From Myxocyprinus asiaticus (lineage: Eukaryota; Chordata; Actinopteri; Cypriniformes; Catostomidae): a stretch of DNA of 64,000 nucleotides. Location: assembly GCF_019703515.2 (NCBI RefSeq), contig NC_059346.1, positions 18,731,501 through 18,795,500 of the forward strand, read 5' to 3'. Numbering within the stretch: position 1 is the stretch's first letter; each line of letters starts with the position of its first letter. The position numbers and the translations under genes are program-made. Below the pieces are notes generated by a model, which was not told the origin of the DNA, searched no databases, and saw only the letters and a program-made list of their open reading frames with translations. Positions 11,779 to 45,069 of the stretch are shown here, piece after piece.

Positions 11779-13950
11779 CATGCCTGGGTGAGACTGAACA
11801 ATTCCTTTAATTCATTCTCTTCTTTTTTATTCTCATGTCTAATGATTGACAACATGTTTTGGCAAATGGAGACCTAAACACTTCTAGAGAATACTGCAAG
11901 AATAAGTTGGCACAAAGGATGCTCGTACTTCGATGCTGTTAGATGTGATATGAACACTATTTCTATCTGCAAATTGTGTCGTAAGGTGTGAAACCAACTG
12001 TAAACTGTCTTTGTGTTGGACTGTGGGTTGTAAAACCTGAATCTCCTATTCAATCAGTCTGTTGTGTCTGGCCTTGTGGCATGTTGAATGATTGAAATCT
12101 ATGGCCCATTAAACATGGCAAAATCCCATAGATGAGCAACAGGTGGTAATACCTTAAATCAAAGCAAAAATGGCAAAAATCTTGTGCCTGACACGTGAGG
12201 TCCTGTTTTCTGCTGGCTCTCAGCCCGACTCTACAAACTCCACTGTACGGCGTCAATATTGACTCGAGCCATTGTTGCAGGTCATTGTCACACACTTATT
12301 ATACAATTAACCTTACTTTATGTGGAGGCTGAATATGGAGTGTGCCACACCTATTGTGCATGAGTCATTCTCATGTATGGGATCAGTCTCATTATAAGCA
12401 AGAGCCGGAGAATAAAGAGGAAACACATTGATGTCTCCTGGTGTTGTGTCGACAATCAAATCAAAATTTAAGTGGGGGCCTCGTAAGAGAGAGCCAGAGA
12501 ATCCAGAGAAAGCCTGAAAGAAGCCAAACATCATACGTGCAATAGACGCAGAGATCCAGAATGACAGATTGGATGGTCTAAGAAAAAAGCGAGAGGGAAA
12601 TAAAGTAAGGGGGGTTCGAGAGAAAAGAAAGAGTGATGGACAGAGGAAGGGGAGGAGGACGGTGGTGGAAGAAAAGCTGGAGAGACAGCAAGGGGGAAAA
12701 GGGGGGTTGAGAAGAAAGAAGTAAGAAGGAGAGAGGCAGAGGAGGGGGTTGGATAGTCGCTGGAGAAAGTTCTTAAGCTTTTTCAATGACAAGCAGATTG
12801 AAAGCCCCTCTATTCAGTCGCTCTCTGGCTTCTGTTCTCATGTAAATGGAGTCTGCAGCCTTCCCTCCATCCATCACACTGCCCGGTAGCACAGCCAGTC
12901 CTTTACGAGCCTCTCACTTGCAAAATCACAATGCCCCACAAACACTGTGGCCAGGGAAGTGGGGGTTGGGGAGGAGAGTCAGGGTGCAGTGAGGGGAGGC
13001 GGCGAGGCCACCTACACTGTGCGAGAAAGAGTTTTAAAACTGTAGCAGGATGGTAAGGTGCCACAGATAGACGAAATGTGATTGAAACTGTTTGGTAATA
13101 AAGTTCATGGTAGATTTTTACGTTAACAAATACAGTAGTATCGCTTATTACTGCAAAACAATTTAAAGCCATATGCTTTCTTAAGTCCTGGTTCTTACTT
13201 ATTTACCTTTAGAAACTATTGCAATTGTATTTGTTGGTTGTTGACTGAAAGAGTTGGCAGAGCCACCCTCTAGTGTTGAATACAGGTATTACAGTTTCTC
13301 AGATTTGTTGTACAATCTCTTTATGTAATTTATTGGTTGGGTTAATTATGAGAGCCAAATGTGTGTGAAGAAATTGCGGAAATGACTCCGATAAATATTG
13401 CTTTTTTCTTGATTTCTGATTTATGGGTAGAGGATTTATCAAATGTAACTTTTGTTTACATGTATGATGACATTTGACATTACTCTGTAAATTGTTCATG
13501 AATCCATTTGTACACAAATTGTGCCATTGAAATGAATACAACAATTGACATAAAACGGCTTTATGTATGTACGGTCTGCTAATTTTTCATGAAAAAGGCC
13601 CATTCGTTCTTTGTAGATAAACAGCACGTTTTAATTGAGATTAAACATTTGGGGGTTGGTTTAAACAAATGTTTTCAAAATGAGCAATAACTTTCATTTT
13701 ATTATTGAAATCTTCAAACTAATGATGTTTAATTTGAAGGTTTGCTGTACACATGCCAATGAAAGAATTAGTATTTTAAACAAATTGAGATTCAAAATGG
13801 AATTCCATAATTTGTTGAATCCAACCAACATTTATTCATATAAAAAACGGTTTGGCAAGGAACAGGTCACCTCTGCCCTTACTGTGCTGTAATAAATCTA
13901 GATTGTACAATTTAATAATAAGGAAAGGAAACAGTCAAACATGCATAATT
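11779..13950. other. spacer between sox19 promoter and eif4a1 3' end
   Basis: No exon can be supported. A purine-rich block lies at about 12580-12760 on the plus strand, and its minus-strand pyrimidine complement creates a misleading long open frame. GC is higher at 12850-13030. This may contain regulatory DNA, but no specific element is recognised. Confidence 0.4.
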
Positions 13951-14751
13951 GATGAGTTAGGCTGCATCTTTATTGGAGTCCCCCCCTCCCCCCCCTTACC
14001 AAAAACAAAATACAAAAATAACTTAATGTAGAAAAAAATTATAACCCAAGAATGCTGAAATAATAAAGTTAACTTTTTGTCCATCTCACTTTTTCTTTTT
14101 TGCATAACTCCATTCAAATTCATCTTGGCAATTACTTCCATATATCTAGGAAGCCCACAATACTCAGCCATTTTGTATCATTTACCACTCAAGTGTGATT
14201 AAACAGCTCTTTTACATAGTTTTACAGCAAATAGTGTAGCAAATATAGCAGCTACTTTGATTTCACAGTCTAGTTGGTTCTAAAAAAAACAAATAATAAA
14301 AAAACAATTTCAAAATCTTACCACTGCTTTTCATGTCAATTTAAAAGTCAATGCAGTTTCACCACCTGGTTTAAGACATTAATAAAGGAAGCTGGCAAAA
14401 ACATTAACGGTAGTCCAACTACCCATTCAAAACCCTTAGGACTCACAGCTAAAAAAGCAGCCCAAGATGACTAATTGAGAGCCTGAACATACTGCTCTTA
14501 ATGAAGGTGGCTTAGCTCATACTTCACAATGTATATCATGGGAGATGGATGGAGACAAAAAGATGCACATTCAGCACCTGAGTTTTATAAAATTTCTCTT
14601 ATAGATACATTTAGGGGAAGATTAAATCAATAGTATCTGATTGTGGAAGAGAGGGGTGATGCATGCTCCCTACTCCATTTCAAAGTGCTTAAACTAGAAT
14701 ATAGAGTGAGAGATTGTGAGGCTGGAGAGAGGGGGTCTCTAGACCAGGTCT
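13950..14751 (-). other. eif4a1: probable eif4a1 3' untranslated region
   Basis: Runs from the stop codon to an AATAAA signal on the minus strand at 13969-13974. No repeat ends or other gene features are visible, so a 3' UTR of about 0.8 kb is a reasonable reading. Confidence 0.5.
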
Positions 14752-34951
<20,200 letters not shown>

Positions 34952-35240
34952 TATCGCAAAGGGCGAGCACACCGCGAAAATGTTATATATACTTTAACAC
35001 GGTTTTCGTGCTAAAAATTTTGATTGCATCGTTTCACCGTCAGTCAGAATATGCACCGCCCCTTCTGTCATCTCATTGGGTAAAATAGACGTCATTTAAC
35101 AAATGACCACCGCCTCCTAGCGTCAGATAGAGCAGAATGGGCGGCCCCTCACGCGTTAGTCCTGCCCTCGCTTAAATCTCATTGGACTAAAACTAAACCT
35201 CAAAATGTCACTGGCTAGCTCTGCCGTGACGTAAACAATG
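34952..35240 (-). promoter_or_regulatory. eif4a1: eif4a1 promoter
   Basis: On the minus strand a TATATA box lies at about 34984-34991, 33-40 bases upstream of the ATG, implying a very short 5' UTR. Further upstream are two inverted CCAAT boxes (ATTGG at about 35075 and 35180), a cAMP-response-like GACGTCAT (about 35088), a TGACGTAA (about 35227) and a GC box GGGCGG (about 35139). This is a compact strong housekeeping-type promoter in a CpG-rich patch. Factor binding is inferred from motifs only. Confidence 0.7.
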
Positions 35241-35694
35241 TCGTTGTAGCCTAGGCAGAAGGGAATTTCTGGCCTAGAGTCAATGGTGGTTCCTAAAGCA
35301 AATGTCCTTTAAGTGAACGAAATTAGCTCTTTCAATATAGCTATTTTTCCTAATTTATGAATACATCGTTGCAGATCCCAACATATAGAAATTATTTAGT
35401 TACGCTTTGACCTATTGTTCCACCAACTTGCAGTAACTCTTACAGTTTACCATCTGTATTTAAAAACATGTTGAAACCATCTTTACAAACTACTAAACAT
35501 AAGCCATTCAACTACCCAATTCATAATAGTTTTCTACAATAATACAGTTTTCTATAATATTTTCTATAACTCTAAATATTTTTATATAATAGCACTGAAA
35601 ATCTGCTATGATAGCTTAAAGAAATAGGCAAATAACAGCATGACAAAATACATTAACATTGTGACCGATAGATAAATTGATGACATTCACCTTC

Positions 35695-36270
35695 ATTTTC
35701 TTCAGTTTTTATTAGCACATCTTACAATAACGTATGCATCTCAAAAGATATAAAACAGTTTAATTTACAGCTGCTCTTTTTTTCCCCCTCTCCATAGTTT
35801 TGCATCGTAAATTGCACAGATACCTAACAACCGACAAACAATATTGAACAAACAAAAATCCTCTGATAGTGTTGTGGTCCATTTTGACTCTCAGTACATG
35901 AATATCGCATTACATTTTTAAAATGTCTGCAAGTCTCCTCCCCCACTCAATGGTATTACCTTTTAGCATACACATAACTGACATCAAGAACATGAAAAAT
36001 AAAAAATATACTTGCCAACAAAATGGTGGCACCCAATAAACGATTCACAGAGTTTCTTTCCCCCTCCCATTTCTAAAAAAAAACAACTCCTTTTGTGTTT
36101 GGTTTTGAACAAATGAACAACCGGGCTGAACAGAGTATGGCATTCACCATGTCAAAATACAAAGTCATTGAATAAAAGAGGGTTAAAAACGTTTGCACGT
36201 CTCCTGTCTAAATGCTGTCTGGACTTGGAGCTTAAGTAGAAGTGTACGAGGTCACAGTTCTTGCACGGTC
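35695..36270 (-). other. senp3: probable senp3 3' untranslated region
   Basis: Follows the senp3 stop codon and reaches an AATAAA signal on the minus strand at about 35708-35713. No transposon ends are visible. The inferred senp3 polyadenylation site lies only about 0.7 kb from the eif4a1 start. Confidence 0.5.
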
Positions 36271-36907
36271 TCACAGAGACAGTTTACAGTGACACAGTTC
36301 TTTGTACATTTGTCTCCGTAGCTTTGGCATATCCTGCTGACCAAAGCTGAAAGGCTGCTCCAGGGCCAGGCACTTACAATACTAAAGTGTAACAATAAAA
36401 ATAAACAGGAGTAATACATGAGTTAAAGAAACCAACAAAGATTATTACAGTATTTCCTACACCAGTGCTAGAAGTATATAAGCTATAAATATAAAATAAA
36501 GCAATAAGCCAAAAGAGGCTGTGCGTTACAGTGATTTTACTACGGGTAAGAAGTGTTCTTAGGCATGATGCAAAGTGGAGTTATCCAAACTATAGGAATT
36601 TGTGGCTGCCAAGCAATGAAGCAATTTCACGCATTAATATAGAATGAAATCTTTCAGGTGTGAGTTGATAGCGGTTGTAAAATGACTTTGAATGTGGCTC
36701 TTTCAATCAGAATTTAGAGTCAGAAAAATGCATTTATTAATACAGAAATAGAACTGACAATTGAGAAAGAAAAGCTTACCTGAAGGACAAAAGCTCCACA
36801 ATCACTGTCATTGTTCTGCCTTGCCACATTCTAGAACATTCCAGAGACAGAAGAGTCATCAACATGTATATTTTGCCCGCTCTCTCTTATCTTCTCTTGC
36901 ATACTTT

Positions 36908-36958
<51 letters not shown>

Positions 36959-36983
36959 CACATACTGTGTGTGTGTATGTATG

Positions 36984-37033
<50 letters not shown>

Positions 37034-39272
37034 CCACACAAGCTTACACACATGCCAAATTCACCTTGCACCCTACCATTTTGAAAAGGCCTTTCCACCC
37101 TGTGTAAAATTCTTTCTGTTCTCTCTTGATTGCCTCCGCTTGCAGGTATTTGGCAATGTGCTGTAAATGACAAACAGTAAGTTCCAACACTATGTGACAT
37201 GCTGAGTATTGGAACAAGGAACATAGCCTTTACAAAAGAAAAAAACAATTAAATTAATTTCACAGAAGTTTCACCACTTACTTTGGGGCAACGGCGGTTG
37301 AGGGTCCTCTGGGAATCAAAGTATGTGATGCTACGCTGAGGAACATTTACACACACTAATGACCAGTGCACCTCCAGGTGAATAGGGATCAACAAGAACT
37401 TCTTCTGGAAAATATCAACCTGAGGAGAAGATTTAACAGTGAAATACGCAACCTTCATGCAGTTATACAATAATTACAAGCTTATAACATATTAACTCTG
37501 GTGTGTATTGTAACAAAATAAAAAAGGTATATATAGGATTTGAATATCGTAAAGGCAGATTTGCCAAACTTTACAGTCCTAGAAAATGTGCAAGTATTCC
37601 AGGGTTCCCCATTTTGGGAACCAAATTACAATTACGTCCCATGACTTATCCATGACCTTTCCAGTCATTTGTGATTACTGGATATAGATTTGTAATATCT
37701 ATTTGCAATCATTTTGATTCAGAGCATTGATTGATTGATTTTAGAGCAAAGAAAATGTATATTCACTATACAAGTTATCTTTTTTTCCCCATTAGATTTT
37801 ATAAATTTCCATGACTTTCCAGGTTTGGAAAAACACAATAAAAAAAATTCCCTGATATTTCCAGGTTTCCATGACTGTGGGAAGCCTGGTATTAATGCAA
37901 GAGCTGTGAAAGACAGACACAAACTTCCTCCACGCCACTCCCCCAGTACTGACGTTTTTTGTCCAACGTTTGACCCCGTCATAACCTTTCGTCCGAAGTT
38001 TGTCATAAAAGAAGCTGTTGAAAAAGTGGACCTGAAAGTTAAAGTACAATGAGACGGTGAGACACAAAGACTGAATGGCCACCTTTACAAAACCACCTTC
38101 TATATAACTTTCCTGATAATAATTAGGCCTGGATAGCTCAGCGAGTATTGACGCTGACTACCACCCCTAGAGTTGCGAGTTCGAATTCAGGGCGTGCTGA
38201 GTAACTCCAGCCAGGTCTCCTAAGCAACCAAATTGGCCCAGTTGCTAGGGAGGGTAGAGTCACATGGGGTAACCTCCTCGTGGTCACTATTGTGCTTGGA
38301 TCGCGGAGAGTAGTATGAGCCTCCACATGCTGGGTGTCTCCGCGGTGTCATGCACAACGTGCCACGTAATAAGATGCGCGGATTGACAGTCTCAGTAGTG
38401 GAGGCAACTGAGACATGTCCTCCGCCACCCGTATTGAGGTGAGTAACCGCGCCACCACGAGGACCAACTAAGTTGTGGGAATTGGGCATTCCAAATTTGG
38501 GGAGAAAAGGAGATAAAAAAACCAAAATAATAATAATGATTATTTGGTCACTGTATTCATATAGTCATCTAACCAAGTTTATATAATGGCTGTGTCCTGA
38601 TTCATCCTTTGTTGTGCTTGTATTTGTTTGTGTATGTTTTGCCTACCTTTTCAGGGGCAGCATCCATGACCAAATCCCCATACATGTTCATGACCTGGGT
38701 GATGCAATGAGTTGCAGACATAAAGGAAAGCTAACTCAGCACAATGCCAGAACAATGGCCACCCATTCAACAAATAAAAGACTAAAAACAATGAGCACAT
38801 TTCTAATGTTCTTAACCAAGGGGCCCACCTGATCATTTAGCCAGTTCTGGCCATACAGCGTGCTCAGATCATCCATGGTGAGAACATGACGTTTGTAATT
38901 TACACGGAAGCCTCGCATTACTGCACTTCCAGACATGCGCTGAAAAGACTGCATTAAATGTTGCACCATTACTTTCCTGTAAATTAAAAAGGTACAAAAA
39001 CACTGAGACTTTACAGCAAAACAAGTCTTGTACCTGTTTCGCATTCTAAATATCAAATTTAATAAGCCCTTGTGATGGTCTGAGCGACCTCTGACCTGTG
39101 AGGACTTGAGAAGCTCTCATTGAAGACGTCCTGAAGCTTCTCCACCACTTCATTCACATGGATGGGAATCAAACTGCCGTACTGCTGGAGAAACGTATCC
39201 AGAATACCTTTGAAAGAGAGTTACCAAGGAGGTGACAAACATCAGACATTGAATTACACATTATATAAAGTA

Positions 39273-39330
<58 letters not shown>

Positions 39331-42300
39331 TTTTCCTCCCCAATTTGGAATGCCCAATTCCCACTACTTAGTAGGTCCTCGTGGTGGCGCGGTTACTCAC
39401 CTCAGTCCGGGTGGCGGAGGACAACTCTCAGTTGCCTCCGCTTCTGAGATCGTCAATCCGCACATCTTAACACATGGCTTGATGTGCATGACACCGTGGA
39501 GACTCCCAGCATGTGGAGGCTCATGCTACTCTCCGCGATCCATGCACAATTTACCACGCACACCACTGAGAGCGAGAACCACTAATCGCGACCAAAAGGA
39601 GGATACCCCATCTGAATCTACCCTCCCTAGCATCCGGGCCAATTTGGTCACTTAGGATACCTGGCTGGAGTCACTCAGCACACCCTGGATTCGAACTCAC
39701 GACTCCAGGGGTTGTAGTCAATACTCGCTGAGCTACCCAGGCCCCCTATATAAAGTAATATTAAATACTACATGACATACAAGACCTTTCCCATTTATGA
39801 CATTGTACCTTGTACACAAGAGATGTGTTCACTGCCAAGCTGATTCTGTAGGGATGACTTGTCCCGTTGAGATTGGACATTGGTAGGGGAGGTCCGCCCC
39901 TCCCTGTCCCCCATGTTTGCTCCATAGATAGCATCCTTTCCTTTTGGAACCCCATTTGTGCTACAGGAGTCTATAAAAATATTAAAGGGGCCATTAATGG
40001 TAAAGAAGAAAGCTAAAGGAACAGATGTTCTTACACTGCAATCACAATAAAATAAATGGTTTCATTCACTAATCATCGCTCTTGTTGTTTGTTTCTCCAC
40101 TCTGGCTGTAATCAACAATCCATATTTATTTCAATATCTGTGCCTCTTCATGTTTCCAAATGAAATGTCTCAAGTAGATGCTGATTGTAAAGAACAAAAG
40201 TTCAGAGTTTACACAACCTAAACTTCAGCATGATCAAGTGGTTGTTTGTGAGATTTCTGTGTAGTTGGTAATCACAACAGCTTTAAGGTGTGCATTTTGG
40301 CTGTCGTGCAAACTCCTGACTGATTTTTCGCGTGGAAATAGTTGGTGTTTGCGTGGTCGCAGCTCGCATCATGTGAGAGGAATTACGAGTGGAGATAAGC
40401 GGCTTATGAGCAGCTCACAACCTCCCGATAATTTTTAAAAATGTCTAAAAAATTCTGCCGCTATCAGCTTGAATTCGCAAGGTCTGTGTGGTTGAACAAG
40501 CCGATTTGGCGATCATTTGCCACACTGGTTGCGCTAGAAAACAATCTATCACTCTGACGGACAGAGTTTTAACATTTCCGTCATTGTCTATTTTTATTCA
40601 TCATACTTGCATTCGTTTCAGTTATAGGGCTACATTTAGGGCGATATAGCATATAGCATCTGTTATAATTGTATATGCACACGATAGTGGATATGTGATA
40701 GATTTTTTTTAACTCCCCAAGCGCGATTCTGGTGAAACCAAAGATGAAACTGCAGCGCTAAAGCAAGATTTTTAAACTTTGCTATGTGCGGCATTAAAGC
40801 ACATTTACATGGACAAGACCTCACAGATCTTCTTCAAAATTCTGCTATCAACATGCAAGCAGTGACACAGATGAGAAGGACGTAGCCTACATCTAAAACT
40901 AATAGTTCAAGTAGCCTACTCAACTAAAATAACTCAGAATTCTGCACTAAACATCATGTTTGCGCTTAAATTAAATCCAAGTATAACCGACAGAAACGGT
41001 GTGCGAATTTTCCACACTTTCTTTTTAATCTTGTACATTTTATGCAGTAACTAGCAGCAACAACACACTAATGTTATGATTGATGTATGCAGTCATAAAA
41101 TCACACAGCCTCCCTTAGAAATCTGAATCTGTCAAATGTTGGACAGAATTTGTTTTTTTTTTTAGTTGTTTTTTTTTTAATCCCCTTTTCTCCCAGTTTG
41201 GAATGCCCAATTCCCACTACTTAGTAGGTCCTTGTGGTGGCGTGTTTACTCACCTCAATCCGGGTGGCGGAGGACAAGTCTCAGTTTCCTCCACTTCTGA
41301 GACCGTCAATCCATGCATCTTATCACGTGACTCATTGTGCATGACACCGCGGAGACTCCCAGCATGTGGAGGCTCATGCTACTCTCCGCGATCCACGCAC
41401 AAATTACCACATGCGCCATTGAGAGAGAGAACCACTAACCATGACCACAAGGAGGTTACCCCATGTGACTCTAACCTCCCTAGCAACTGGGCCAATTTGG
41501 TTGCTCAGGAGACCTTGCTGGAGTCACGCAACACACCCTGGATTCGAACTCGCGACTCCAGGGGTGGTAGTCCGGATCAATACTCGCTGAGCTACCCAGG
41601 CCCCCTGTTGGACAGCATTTGTAATAATTATCCATATTTATTTTATTTTATTTTTTTAAATCTGCAGATGAGTATTCAGCTAATGCAGCCCCTGGCCATG
41701 CCAATCTTCTTTATAATTTCTTAATCGCAAGCTACAAGGAAGCAATGTCCTCCTCTGGCTTTATGTCTTATAATGATAAATAGTGCGAAAATTCATGCGA
41801 TTGCTCCGGAATTTGCCAGGTCGTAAAGTCATGTCGTGTACGATTGCACCTGTATGATTATCAGATAAACTGACTGGTAACATGTGCTAGGGCTCACGAC
41901 CTCCCGAGAATCAGAACTCGCACCGTGTACGCCAACATTAAACATCAAAATAAATAAAAAATCTAAAGTGAGTCTGGATATGTATCATATGCTAATTAAT
42001 AAATCATATGAGAATGCCTTTAAAAACAATGCAAAACTTCAGAGACTAACTAGTCAGGGAAAAAATGATAATACTCACCAGACAAACGTCCTACTCGATC
42101 TCCATTTAACAATGAACCGCCAGGCTGTCTCTGGTAAGGCCGACTGTCAGAGTGGCGGCGTCTGTGACATCTCCATAACCTCCTATATCCCATAGTTCCT
42201 GCCCATTTGGCTCGCTGGCGCCAAGTTCTCCACTGTTGGGCCAGACGGTAGCGAATGTTCACATACCTCTTGCCCCGATATTGCAACCGGGCTAGCCTCC

Positions 42301-42721
42301 TCTCTTTAAGTGGACTGGGCTTAGTCTGGGCCAAGCAGTAGGTAAAGCCACCTGTAACATTTACATCCATCTCCACTGGCTGTGAGTGTTCTGGTGATCC
42401 CCAGTCCTCATCACCTTTATCATTCCACTGGAAACCACCCTCATCTTTCTTTTCCACCAGATCCTCTTCACTCTCCATATCCACATTTTCATCTTCCTCC
42501 TCCTCCTCAGGAACAGCATAGTCTGCCCCCCACATGCTGACATCTTCCTCTCTGCGGCCCAGTTTGAAGTGGGTGGGGCTGGGGGCATGTTGGGCCATGG
42601 CCAGGTTAATTAAATTGCCGCCTCCAATGGCACCCCTACCTCCAGCACCCTCCTGCCCTGCGGTCAGGGTCAACTCATTGGACCAGTGTGTTTGAGCCAG
42701 GCTGCTGCCACTGTCTCTCAT
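36271..42721 (-). CDS. senp3: sentrin/SUMO-specific protease 3
   Basis: Cysteine protease (C48/ULP family) that removes SUMO2/3 from nucleolar and chromatin proteins. Ten coding exons: 42721-42079, 39970-39809, 39207-39096, 38976-38829, 38694-38647, 38031-37954, 37419-37282, 37160-37077, 36830-36780 and 36381-36271. They sum to 1575 nt, giving 524 aa with every junction in phase. The N-terminal exon is acidic (an [16 protein letters not shown] run) followed by an arginine-rich stretch that could act in nucleolar targeting. The protease domain has catalytic His415 (LEVHWSL), Asp432 (TYFDSQR), Gln476 and Cys482 ([10 protein letters not shown]). The spacing of 17 and 50 residues matches the human enzyme as I recall it. 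The protein ends ELCHCKLSL. No breaks. A noncoding first exon probably lies near 46.5 kb. Confidence 0.95.
36908..37032. repeat. two CA microsatellites in a short senp3 intron
   Basis: CA runs at about 36909-36954 and 36992-37032, separated by a TG/TA stretch, fill most of the 246-bp intron between the exons at 37077-37160 and 36780-36830. In the transcript they read as UG repeats. Confidence 0.9.
38126..38535 (+). mobile_element. tRNA-derived SINE, copy C
   Basis: Plus orientation in a senp3 intron. Head GGCCTGGATAGCTCAGCGAG with box B-like GAGTTCGAATTC, ending in a GGGGAGAAAAGG stretch and an A-rich tail. Both flanks contain ATAATAATTA-like sequence, a possible blurred duplication. It belongs to the second subfamily, with copies D and E (body contains ATGACACCGCGGAGACTC-like sequence). 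Confidence 0.85.
39277..39746 (-). mobile_element. tRNA-derived SINE, copy D
   Basis: Minus orientation in a senp3 intron, with a perfect 15-bp duplication TATATAAAGTAATAT at 39262-39276 and 39747-39761. The 3' tail has become a (TA)n tract (about 39277-39328). Full-length head and body. Confidence 0.92.
40080..41900. other. senp3 intron 1 interior, anonymous
   Basis: Apart from SINE copy E at 41154-41605, I recognise no exon or element boundary. CTCACAACCTCCCGATAAT (about 40416) and CTCACGACCTCCCGAGAAT (about 41892) resemble each other in the same orientation and may be parts of one repeat. Confidence 0.3.
41154..41605 (-). mobile_element. tRNA-derived SINE, copy E
   Basis: Minus orientation, full length, with a 17-bp duplication TGTTGGACAG(A/C)ATTTGT at 41137-41153 and 41606-41622 (one mismatch). 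Same subfamily as C and D. Confidence 0.92.
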
Positions 42722-42861
42722 GATCCAAGGGCACCCTAAGACCTGCGCCAGCCTGCCTCCTCACTAATGCATGAAGAAGACAAGCATCAAAATGGAGAAA
42801 AACCAATAGAATAATAAATGAACAATAAGGCAATCACATTCAGTAGCATAATACTGTATAT

Positions 42862-44180
42862 CAGGGCTCGACATTAACGCTTGTCCACTTATCTGGGACA
42901 AGTGGATTTTTGATGGGGCAAGTGAAAGGGAATTTTCTTGCCTGACTGGGCAAACAGACTGATTAAAACGTCAATAACAAAATAAAAAAAATAAAAATAA
43001 CCAGCTCTATTTTTTTAACAGCCTTGGCCTGTGTTACTTATTAGAAAGTTCATATTCTTATTCTGCTGTTGAAAATAATCCAGAGTGCGTAATTTTATAA
43101 TTCGCTAGCGATCTAGTAACAGCTGCGGCATTTGATTGTCAGGCAGCATATGTGTGTGTGCTGAACATGCGCGTGTTTCAAAAATGCTCGTGCTAATGCA
43201 TGCCTGAACGATTAAATACATTTCAAAATTCTGCCAAAATGCCTGTCTTGATGAGGTATTCATGTAAACACAGAGAGCGATGTCTAAAGTGAATGTAAAC
43301 AGCGGAGAAAATAGCGGATTTGTATTAAAATGTCGGACTTGTAAGTATTAATGTAAGCTAATAGACCTGCTGCTGTCTAGTGTGTATTATAATAATCAAA
43401 CAACCAGAACAAAACAAAAAAAAAAGAAACACTCTCTGCTCTTGACTGAGTAACTTTAGTAGCTTTAAAAATATTAATGTATTATCGTCATACAGTGAAG
43501 ACCAGTAGTAGTTTTGTTGTATTTCATTCTGAATGTTTACTTGAATACTTGATACTGCTAAAACTTTTAAAACTGTTAAAAAAAGCACTGAATTTTCTTA
43601 ATTTGTATTTTTGTTCTATTATTTTTAATCTATTTCTATTCATTGCTGTATTTATTGTTATTTTATTACTTACTGTTTACTAGTCTTGAATAATTACTTA
43701 AGAACTTGAAACCATTCTTCCATAATTAACATATTAGTGTTATTATTTGTTGTGGTATTAAAGCTGGTATTGAGAATCGTCAAATTTCACTACCGACTAC
43801 TGAAATTTTGGTATTGTGATAATGTATAGCCTATATTGTACATGGTAGATCTTGCTGCAATAACATGATGAAAAAGTAGATCTCATTCCATAGAACTATG
43901 TGCATTCCTGCTGAAGATGATGGAGGCTTTCTATTTTTTGACTACCATACGTAACATAAAATAATTATCATATGACAATAGCTCCTCCCCTACCCAGAGC
44001 AGTTTACATTTCTGTTGCAAAGAATTGAGTTGATTGCATATGTACACTATTAGGTTGGGCATCAGTCATAATTTTAGAAGAATATACAACATAAACTTTG
44101 ACACGTTACTTGAGCATGTAACTTAAATGTCCTTTTTCTCTCCAGGAAAAGCACATAACAATGCTTAATTTCGAGCCCTG
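42862..44180. mobile_element. hAT-like non-autonomous transposon
   Basis: Upstream of the senp3 start codon, in the probable 5' intron. Ends CAGGGCTCGACATTAA and, reverse-complemented, CAGGGCTCGAAATTAA. 1.3 kb, no transposase. The flanks GTATATC and GTATATG are similar but an exact 8-bp duplication is not resolved. Confidence 0.75.
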
Positions 44181-45069
44181 TATATGGATGTACATCAAGC
44201 CTCATTTGTATATTTCACTTTGCAAGATTAAACTAAACTTCTTTTTACATAATCTGTGATTTCCACAGACCATGAACACACCTGATAGTTTAGCAACACC
44301 TCAGATGACCACAGGAGCAAAGGACAAGAGCGTGAAAATAGCTAACTAGCTTGAGAACAGACCTATAAATGGACAGCGCTCTGTCTTCATGTTTAGTATA
44401 TGTGTCATTTCTATAATCAAGTGCCATTTTACCTAATTTAAAAAAAAATTTTTTTTTAAATTCCAACAAAAAGGTTTTAATTTAGCATGTAATCAGGTCT
44501 CCATAAAAGGAGCTGTAGGAGAAAATAATGGTCATACCATTACATTCCCAACAACTGACACATTTCTCACACATTCACTATAATGCGTCCGCCATCCTAC
44601 AGGACACATATGTGTCTATTCTACAAACAAGATTAAAACCAGGCTTCTCCAATAACTGTGTAATGACAAATCACATGACTACAATTTCAGGAAACAATTT
44701 CGTAATTGCATCAAAATGTAGTAGTTTTTATAAGAGAAATTTGGATGCATAGCCACTGTGGCCTTGAAAAGGATGCAGAACACCAGGTGCACTGTAGAAT
44801 TTTACTTGTTAAATTAACATACTCTCATTATTAGAATTCAGAATTAAACGGCATTTATTTCCCTGTATATTATGTAATGAAAACAGTTCTAATACAGCAG
44901 TAACACTTGCTTCTCATAGCTAGTAAGTTTCCAAAACCAAAAATAATGTTGCCTTAAGGGTCATGTGTTTTGATGAACAGTCCTTTAACCCTTTTTTTTT
45001 TTAATTATTAGTGTAACTGGATGGACAGTAAAGGGAGAGACCAAGAGGGACAAACAACTATTTCTATAT

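Noticed and set aside
12313..12792. 159-codon minus-strand frame rich in leucine, proline, serine and phenylalanine
   Set aside because: It is the complement of a purine-rich tract; the peptide is low complexity and has no start context or neighbours supporting a gene.
36761..37248. Frames encoding Thr-His or Val-Cys repeats
   Set aside because: Direct translation of CA microsatellites inside a senp3 intron.
41203..41724. 173-codon frame over SINE copy E
   Set aside because: SINE sequence read in a chance open frame; similar peptides appear at every copy (17192, 38220, 39350), as expected for a repeat.
42361..42588. Second minus-strand frame over senp3 exon 1
   Set aside because: Shadow of the real senp3 frame in an acidic, low-complexity region.
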